From positions 1-64,000 of the forward strand of contig JACJWI010000006.1 of NCBI GenBank assembly GCA_020637215.1: 64,000 nt of DNA. Direction: 5' to 3'. The stretch is from Microthrixaceae bacterium (GTDB lineage: Bacteria; Actinomycetota; Acidimicrobiia; Acidimicrobiales; Microtrichaceae). Position numbers and translations under genes: made by a program. Shown here piece by piece: positions 58,751 through 64,000 of the stretch. Under the pieces are notes generated by a model. It made no database searches and was not told the origin of the DNA. It saw only the letters and a program-made list of their open reading frames with translations. Position 1 is the first letter of the stretch. Every line of letters begins with the position of its first letter.

Positions 58751-59753
58751 CGCACTCGCTCTCGCGCTCACGACCTCCTGTGGATCGGCCACTGAAGTGG
58801 AAACCAGCGCCGACTCGGATTCCAACGACCTCAGCATCCCGGCGAGCCCCCTGCAGGGCCAGCGTGCCGCAACCGTCGCACTTCCGGCAGGGCTCGTGGA
58901 GATGTCTGGCGCGGGCGACGCAAAGCAGAGAATCGCCGTGCTCGGCCCAGCAGCCTCGCGATGGTCCGAACGTGACGTAGCGGGACTCGCCGGATCGCTT
59001 CCCATCGCCCAAGGACTAGCCATGGATGGTGCGGGCTACCTCGCAGGCCAAGTGTGCGAACGTCCGGCCGAAAGCGACGCAGTCGGCCTCGAATGTACCG
59101 ACGGCGGGTTGCAGATCGTCGAGATCGGACCAGACTCAGCAGTCGCAGGCAAGCCATCTGAGCCACCATTTCCGATTGAGCACAAGTGGGGCTTCAGATC
59201 TGTTACTCCGTCCCCAGGGGCAATCGATATCGAGGTCGAGTCGTTCCTCACGGGCGAAGTCAAGTTGATGCGGTATGATCTCAAGAACGCCTCCTGGTCG
59301 ACCGTGCCTCAGAGTTCGCCGAGCATTGCATGCACCGACGGCAGCTTGCTTGAGCCAGAAGAGATCGTCGCACTCACGGCGCCGATCGCCGGCTCGACAG
59401 TCCGATCGTGTAGTGAGACGACCGCAGCGCTCGACGCTCTCGGAGGCGCCGCATTCGCAGTCGACCGTCGCACCGGCGAAAGGTACGAGCTGCTCACCTC
59501 AAGTTCAGATGCCCCACAACTGGTCGCGCTCGGCGACTCAGTGATACTGCTCAACAGATCCATTGCTGAGGACAAGAGCGATCCGACGGGGTTCAAGACA
59601 TCCGCCAAGATCGAAGGATTCCGAAACGGTCGAGAGTTCGACGTAGGTGTTGACGCCTCGGACATGGCCGCCGCATCTTCGCTTCTCTACGGATACTGGA
59701 CGACCGGTTGGGTAATGGCAAACGACGGCAGCTGGATTCGGTTCAGCACCTAA
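58662..59753 (+). CDS. Predicted lipoprotein in the transposon cargo
   Basis: A 363-aa protein. ATG at 58662 follows a strong GGGGGGAGGA site; an ATG at 58677 is possible. After an Arg-rich N-terminus, the hydrophobic ALLVASALALALTTS leads to a lipobox Cys (CGSATE). The mature part is beta-rich with cysteine motifs AGQVCERP, LECTDGG, SIACTDG and VRSCSET. Arrangement is similar to the lipoprotein at 21612-22748. It overlaps the ACP gene by 89 bases in another frame, longer than the usual coupling overlaps. No enzyme motif was seen. Confidence 0.72.
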   Translation: MAFQSMIGSSRRRPRSGRCGRPSRALLVASALALALTTSCGSATEVETSADSDSNDLSIPASPLQGQRAATVALPAGLVEMSGAGDAKQRIAVLGPAASRWSERDVAGLAGSLPIAQGLAMDGAGYLAGQVCERPAESDAVGLECTDGGLQIVEIGPDSAVAGKPSEPPFPIEHKWGFRSVTPSPGAIDIEVESFLTGEVKLMRYDLKNASWSTVPQSSPSIACTDGSLLEPEEIVALTAPIAGSTVRSCSETTAALDALGGAAFAVDRRTGERYELLTSSSDAPQLVALGDSVILLNRSIAEDKSDPTGFKTSAKIEGFRNGREFDVGVDASDMAAASSLLYGYWTTGWVMANDGSWIRFST

Positions 59754-59788
59754 GGCGCCGTTGCAGGCCATCGCAGAGGGAGAGATCG

Positions 59789-60757
59789 ATGACATTTCCG
59801 GCAACCCACTCACGGACCGCAGGCCCACGCAATCGAGCGGAACGTCGACGTGAGGGAAAGAAGGCGCCGGCCAGAACTCGACCTCGACGGATCGCCCGCG
59901 CCACCGCAGCAAGCTCTGTAGCATTCATCTGCGCCTTCGGCCAGGCCCGCATGGCGGGCGCAGACTCGTACTCGCAACTGCATCACAACATTCAAGGAGT
60001 GCTCGGCAACCACAAAGGCGCCGTCGAAATGGTCGACGGTGTCAAGACTGGCATATTGCAATCCGACCAGACTGGCGATCCCCCCTTCGTCATCTCCATG
60101 AACGAAGTGTGCAAGTCCCAGTGGACGGCCTTCAACAACTTCTTAGGAACGTATTACCCGAACCAATATCAGAAGCGATTCACCGTTACCAAGACCGCCA
60201 ACCTTCCAGGCGGCTGTCAAGGTGAATTCGGGAACGCGATCGCGGTTCGCACCAACGTGATCGGGGACCCGTGGCCAAATGGCGCCGAGTACCCAGGTCA
60301 GGGGAACGAGTCGGAGAAGCGAAAGCTCCGATGTCTACAACTTCAGATCTTCGGACCGGCGTACTTTGCGTGCAACACCCACTTGAAGAACGATACGGTA
60401 ATCGCCGACGGCCAAGCTGCATACATGTTCGCGTGGATCAATCAGTGGTGGGCACAACCGGGCACGATGGTGTTGGGCGATCTCAACCTGAAGCCGAACC
60501 AGACGTCGATCATGACGCAAGTGTACGCCAACTACATCGAGGCAGACCACGGCTGCCCCTCCTACGGAAACGACGGGACCGACACCCCGACGGCCGGAGC
60601 TGGCAAGATCGACTACGTCTTCGGATCAAAGGGTAACGCCCCGACCAGGTTTGTGAATTGTGGGGCGAACAGGGTGTACTGGTCCGGTTTCGGTGCTCCC
60701 TCTTCTCAGTGGGTGTCCGACCACAAGATGCTGGGAAGCAACCTCATATGGGGTTAG
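59789..60757 (+). CDS. Secreted endonuclease/exonuclease/phosphatase-fold protein
   Basis: A 322-aa protein. The N-terminus is very basic, then a hydrophobic signal stretch ending near FGQARMAGADS. The EEP catalytic set is complete: LHHNIQG, ISMNEVC with the metal Glu, FACNTHL, VLGDLNLKP, KIDYVFGSKG and WVSDHKMLG. The family includes DNases, sphingomyelinases and inositol phosphatases. Aromatic and cysteine content suggests a disulfide-bonded extracellular enzyme. It may be a secreted nuclease; the substrate is not decided. It overlaps the GNAT gene by ten bases. Confidence 0.85.
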   Translation: MTFPATHSRTAGPRNRAERRREGKKAPARTRPRRIARATAASSVAFICAFGQARMAGADSYSQLHHNIQGVLGNHKGAVEMVDGVKTGILQSDQTGDPPFVISMNEVCKSQWTAFNNFLGTYYPNQYQKRFTVTKTANLPGGCQGEFGNAIAVRTNVIGDPWPNGAEYPGQGNESEKRKLRCLQLQIFGPAYFACNTHLKNDTVIADGQAAYMFAWINQWWAQPGTMVLGDLNLKPNQTSIMTQVYANYIEADHGCPSYGNDGTDTPTAGAGKIDYVFGSKGNAPTRFVNCGANRVYWSGFGAPSSQWVSDHKMLGSNLIWG

Positions 60758-61284
60758 ACGGCCCGTTGACCCACGTGCAACTCCTCCCAGTCGGCCCGCA
60801 GCACGAGGCACAGCTGAGAGAACAGGAGTTGAAGTACGGAGGCCCAGAGTGGCGCTTCGGCGGTCAGGTGCCGTCGCCGGAGGAATATCACCAGCGCCTG
60901 TGGCAGGGAGTCGTAGCCCAGTATCTCGTGGTAGATGCAGACGAACGCGTCCTCGGTCTCGTGGCCTGCTACCAATGCGATTTCGTCTCAGGTACTGCGT
61001 TTCTTTCCGCGATTCGCTTTGGCGACCAACCAAATGTGGATGTTGGCTTCATTCGAGGATGTCTCATGTTTGTGTCGAGACTCTTCAATGATTTTCCGTT
61101 CCGAAAGCTGTACCTCGAATCCGCCGAGTCGAACTCGATGCGCTTCGGTGGCGGCCGATCGGTGCTCTTGGAGGAAGAGGCCCGGTTTCGGGAGCGTGTG
61201 TGGTTGAACGGACGATTTGAGGACCTGGTTGTCCATTCGGTGTCCCGTGATGCGTGGCTAGCGAGCCGGCTATCCAGGTATTGA
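60748..61284 (+). CDS. GNAT-family acyltransferase
   Basis: A 178-aa GNAT-fold protein. The central strand-loop is YLVVDADERVLGLVACYQ, with FIRGCLMFVSRLFNDFPFRKLYLES and a C-terminal EARFRERVWLNGRFEDLVVHS, as in RimJ/RimL-like enzymes. Because an ACP is encoded in the same cargo, the donor may be acyl-ACP rather than acetyl-CoA. The acceptor is unknown. Its stop is 36 bases from the left end of IS copy 2, so the gene appears intact. Confidence 0.75.
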   Translation: MGLDGPLTHVQLLPVGPQHEAQLREQELKYGGPEWRFGGQVPSPEEYHQRLWQGVVAQYLVVDADERVLGLVACYQCDFVSGTAFLSAIRFGDQPNVDVGFIRGCLMFVSRLFNDFPFRKLYLESAESNSMRFGGGRSVLLEEEARFRERVWLNGRFEDLVVHSVSRDAWLASRLSRY

Positions 61285-61320
61285 CCGATCACTCGTGGTC
61301 TGAGGTTGACCCGGTTTGGT

Positions 61321-62740
61321 GGCGCTTCGGAGTTGCGGGGGGTGTGGGCGGGTAGCGGGGGGTCCGCGGTTGAGGGTTCGAGGGCCCGGAGAATCGGTGG
61401 CTCTGACCCCAACCGAACCTCCGGAGCCCTCGTGGAAACAGACGCTACGCGCATGTGCGCACTGTTGGTCGGCTTGCCGGCTGTGAACGTCCTCGCTGTT
61501 GATGATGACGACCCGGCCGGCCCGTTGCGGGTCCACGTCGAGACGACCGCCACCACAGTGGCGTGTCGGTCATGCGGGACCAAAGCGCGGGTGAAGGACC
61601 GACGCCAGGTCGCGTTGGTGGACCTTCCGGCGTTCGGTCGTCGAGCAGTGCTGGTGTGGCACAAGCGCCGCTGGTGTTGTCCGGATGTCGATTGTGAGAC
61701 CAAGTCGTTCACCGAGGTCGATGCTCGGATCGCGGCGTCGCGGGCGAAGGTGACCGATCGTGCGGGTCGACACGTGACTGCCCGGGTCGGTCGTGATGGC
61801 CGCACCGTCACCGACGTCGCTGTTGAGCTCGGCTGCGATTGGCACACCGTCATGGACGCCGTCCGTTCCTACGGCACCGCGTTGATCGAGGACCCGGCCC
61901 GCATCGGGCCCGTCGCCGCTGTCGGGTTGGATGAGACGCTCTTCGCCCGGACCGGCTCGAAGAAGACCAGGTGTTGGTGCACGTCGATCGTCGCGCTGGA
62001 CAGACCGGCGCAGCTGCTCGATGTGGTCGAGGGCCGCACCGCGAAGGCACCCACGACGTGGCTGGAGGCCCGCCCGGAGTCGTGGCGCGCGGCGATCCGT
62101 TGGGGGGCGTTGGACCTGTCGGGGCCGTACCGCAAGACGTTCAACGACACGCTGCCCGACGCGACCCAGGTCGCGGATCCGTTCCACGTGTGCAAGCTCG
62201 CGAACAGTCGCCTCGACGAGTGCCGTCGTCGGGTGCAGAACGAGACGCTCGGGCACCGAGGCCGCAAAGACGACCCGCTCTACCGATCTCGCCGGCTGTT
62301 GACCAAGGGCCACGAACGCCTCGATGAGAAGGGCACCGAGAAGCTCCTCGGATTCCTCGAGGCCGGAGACCCACACGGCGAGGTCCGCATGACCTGGCAC
62401 GCCAAAGAGACCCTCCGCGGGTTCTACACCCAACCCGCAGAGAACGCTGAAGCGTTCCTCGACGAGCTCGTCGCCGACATGGGCGACGAGTCGATGCCGA
62501 TCGAGGTCCGTTCCCTCGCCCGCACCCTGACAACCTGGCGTGCTCAGATCCTGGCCTGGCACGACGCGAAGGTGTCCAACGGGCCAACCGAGTCGATCAA
62601 CAACCTGATCAAGCGGATCAAACGCATCGGGTTCGGGTTCCGCCGCTTCGCCAACTACCGGATCCGAGTCCTGCTCTACGCCGGCACACCCAACTGGGAC
62701 CTACTCGACACCGTCACACCCCGCTGAACTCCGAAGAGCC
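61321..62740 (+). mobile_element. ISL3-family insertion sequence, copy 2 (1420 bp)
   Basis: It has the same ends as copy 1 (GGCGCTTCGGAGTT and AACTCCGAAGAGCC). Both flanks are GGTTTGGT (61313-61320 and 62741-62748), a perfect 8-bp target duplication as expected for ISL3. I found five base differences from copy 1, all in the last third of the element. Confidence 0.93.
61432..62727 (+). CDS. ISL3-family transposase, copy 2
   Basis: A 431-aa transposase nearly identical to that of copy 1, with the same zinc cysteines and DDE residues. GTG start at 61432. Apart from YAGTPNW for YAGKPNW near the C-terminus, the differences are silent. Both copies look intact and could be active. Confidence 0.93.
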   Translation: METDATRMCALLVGLPAVNVLAVDDDDPAGPLRVHVETTATTVACRSCGTKARVKDRRQVALVDLPAFGRRAVLVWHKRRWCCPDVDCETKSFTEVDARIAASRAKVTDRAGRHVTARVGRDGRTVTDVAVELGCDWHTVMDAVRSYGTALIEDPARIGPVAAVGLDETLFARTGSKKTRCWCTSIVALDRPAQLLDVVEGRTAKAPTTWLEARPESWRAAIRWGALDLSGPYRKTFNDTLPDATQVADPFHVCKLANSRLDECRRRVQNETLGHRGRKDDPLYRSRRLLTKGHERLDEKGTEKLLGFLEAGDPHGEVRMTWHAKETLRGFYTQPAENAEAFLDELVADMGDESMPIEVRSLARTLTTWRAQILAWHDAKVSNGPTESINNLIKRIKRIGFGFRRFANYRIRVLLYAGTPNWDLLDTVTPR

Positions 62741-62847
62741 GGTTTGGTCCGCCCCGGAGCCGCTGTGGGATCCTGTGGCAGGCCGCGCTGTGGCCGAGTC
62801 GACCAGTGGACCGTGTCGACCACAGACCCCTGCAGGAGGACTCTTCC

Positions 62848-63729
62848 GTGGACGAGCAGCAGCTCAACAAGATCACCAACGATCCGGGCTTCATCGCCGC
62901 CCTCGACCAGAGCGGTGGATCCACGCCCAAGGCGCTCAAGCTCTACGGCATCGACGAGAGCGAGTACTCCGGCGAGGACGAGATGTTCGACCTCATCCAC
63001 CAGATGCGGACCCGCATCATCACCGACCCGGCGTTCAACGGCGACCGCATCGTCGGGGCGATCCTCTTCGAGCAGACGATGGACCGCCAGATCGACGGCA
63101 AGGGCACCGCGGAGTACCTGTGGCAGGACAAGGGCGTGGTGCCGTTCCTGAAGGTCGACAAGGGCCTGGCCGACGAGGTCGACGGCAGCCAGGTCATGAA
63201 GCCGATCCCCGGCCTCGACGACCTGCTCGAGCGGGCCAAGACCCACGGCGTGTTCGGCACCAAGATGCGCTCGGTCATCAAGGTCGCCAACGAGGCCGGT
63301 GTGACCGCCAACGTGGCCCAGCAGTTCGAGATCGGCCGCCAGATCCTGGCCCACGGCCTGGTCCCGATCATCGAACCGGAGATCGACATCAACAGCCCCT
63401 CCAAGGCCGAGGCCGAGAAGCTCCTCAAGGAGCGCATCCTGGCCGAGCTCGACGGCGTCGACGGCCAGATCATGCTGAAGCTCACCCTCCCCGAGCAGGA
63501 CGGCTTCTACACCGAGCTGGTCGAGCACCCCAAGGTGCTGCGGGTCGTCGCCCTCTCCGGCGGCTACAGCCGCGAGGAGGCCAACGCCCGCCTGGCCCGC
63601 AACCCCGGGGTGATCGCCAGCTTCTCCCGGGCCTTCACCGAGGGCCTGTCGGCCCAGCAGTCCGCCGACGAGTACACCGCGGCGCTCGACGCCTCCACCC
63701 AGAGCATCTTCGAGGCCTCCAACACCTGA
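62848..63729 (+). CDS. Class I fructose-bisphosphate aldolase
   Basis: A 293-aa aldolase of the bacterial class I type. AALDQSGGSTPKALKLYG at the start, VPIIEPEIDINSPSK and QIMLKLTLPEQDGFY, with the probable Schiff-base lysine, and VVALSGGYSREEAN are diagnostic. It acts in glycolysis and gluconeogenesis. GTG at 62848 follows CAGGAGGA. Its upstream region begins at the end of IS copy 2, about 100 bp away, so its promoter may be partly retained. Confidence 0.93.
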   Translation: MDEQQLNKITNDPGFIAALDQSGGSTPKALKLYGIDESEYSGEDEMFDLIHQMRTRIITDPAFNGDRIVGAILFEQTMDRQIDGKGTAEYLWQDKGVVPFLKVDKGLADEVDGSQVMKPIPGLDDLLERAKTHGVFGTKMRSVIKVANEAGVTANVAQQFEIGRQILAHGLVPIIEPEIDINSPSKAEAEKLLKERILAELDGVDGQIMLKLTLPEQDGFYTELVEHPKVLRVVALSGGYSREEANARLARNPGVIASFSRAFTEGLSAQQSADEYTAALDASTQSIFEASNT

Positions 63730-63791
63730 CCGACCGGTCGATCCACTCGGCCGGGGTGCCCCGACGGCCCTCGGGCTGACAACATCCGACG

Positions 63792-64000
63792 ATGACCGTG
63801 CGGCCCGTCTCCGAGCACACCTCGGAGGCGGGCCGCCGTCGCGTCGGTGACCCGTTCACGAACCTGCCGGGTCTCGACGGCCTGCGAGGGTTGGCGGTGG
63901 TCGCGGTCGTCGCCTTCCACGCGGGCCTCGGTCGCATGGTCGGCGGCTTCCTGGGCGTCTCGACGTTCTTCACGCTGTCGGGCTTCCTCGTCACCGGCCT
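63792..64000 (+). CDS. Acyltransferase-3 family membrane protein, N-terminal part only
   Basis: The gene runs off the right edge. The 69 visible codons read PFTNLPGLDGLRGLAVVAVV, AFHAGLGRMVGGFLGVSTFF and TLSGFLVTGL, the N-terminus of OafA-type acyltransferases, with the conserved His of the first helix. Such proteins O-acylate surface sugars or lipids. ATG at 63792. Confidence 0.85.
   Translation, partial: MTVRPVSEHTSEAGRRRVGDPFTNLPGLDGLRGLAVVAVVAFHAGLGRMVGGFLGVSTFFTLSGFLVTG

Larger units (their letters stand above)
56956..62740 (+). mobile_element. Putative composite transposon bounded by two ISL3 elements
   Basis: Two ISs in direct orientation enclose about 2.9 kb of cargo with visibly lower GC and less biased third positions than the neighbours. 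The outer flanks, 56948-56955 and 62741-62748, are both GGTTTGGT, as expected for an 8-bp target duplication of the whole unit. The inner flank of copy 2 is also GGTTTGGT, so independent insertion of copy 2 alone is an alternative. Removing the unit joins the HAD phosphatase upstream region directly to the aldolase upstream region. Confidence 0.65.

Overview
The window is high-GC DNA from an actinobacterium, most likely a member of the Acidimicrobiia. Two blocks follow mycobacterial gene order: gcvH-garA-ftsR-DUF151-merR, and tlyA-nadK-recN-steA-steB with pyrG-NUDIX-xerD and scpA-scpB-rluB-cmk-der nearby. No gene in the window fixes the genus. Most genes are housekeeping and sit in tight, translationally coupled operons with GTGA or ATGA overlaps.

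Layout. 1-3364 (-): glycine cleavage and FHA/MerR cluster, starting with a partial gcvT. 3405-6687 (-): nucleotidyltransferase-phosphomannomutase fusion and a CDP-alcohol phosphatidyltransferase. 6719-11744: HIT protein, SRAP peptidase, a polyprenol glycosyltransferase-GtrA fusion, a secreted PHB-depolymerase-like esterase, a small lipoprotein and endonuclease III. 11792-18474 (+): a methyltransferase, then an apparently catabolic cluster of VOC protein, alpha/beta hydrolase, APH-type kinase, divergent enolase, FAH-family enzyme and 2-hydroxyacid dehydrogenase. 18491-22748: lipoproteins, DinB-like, CYTH and GNAT genes. 22763-23678: a duplicated tRNA-Pro 3' half bracketing a MntA/HepT toxin-antitoxin remnant. 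24097-31981: acyl-CoA carboxylase, two FKBPs, Der, a DUF512 radical-SAM protein, IspH and PlsC. 32019-38016 (-): cmk, aroA, tyrA, aroH, rluB, scpB, scpA. 38252-43238: trpS, an HD protein, xerD, NUDIX, pyrG. 43381-52693: a GDPD lipoprotein and an envelope set (WecA/MraY-like transferase, AlkP-like membrane protein, glycosyltransferase, MurJ, SteB, SteA). 52690-56944 (-): recN, nadK, tlyA and a HAD phosphatase.

56956-62740 is the clearest mobile region. Two almost identical 1420-bp ISL3-family elements lie in the same orientation around cargo with visibly lower GC. The cargo is a truncated reading frame ending in an adenylate-ligase-like C-terminal motif, an acyl carrier protein, a lipoprotein, a secreted endonuclease/exonuclease/phosphatase-fold protein and a GNAT-type acyltransferase. 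The octamer GGTTTGGT lies at three of the four IS ends, including both outer ends. Class I fructose-bisphosphate aldolase and the start of an acyltransferase-3 gene follow.

Intergenic DNA carries several families of dyad repeats. The most striking is a 54-bp near-perfect palindrome present five times; one copy supplies the stop codon of trpS. A second hairpin family flanks the DinB-like gene, and one copy supplies the stop codon of the CYTH gene. The strongest candidates for undescribed biology are the transposon cargo, the divergent-enolase cluster and these repeat families.
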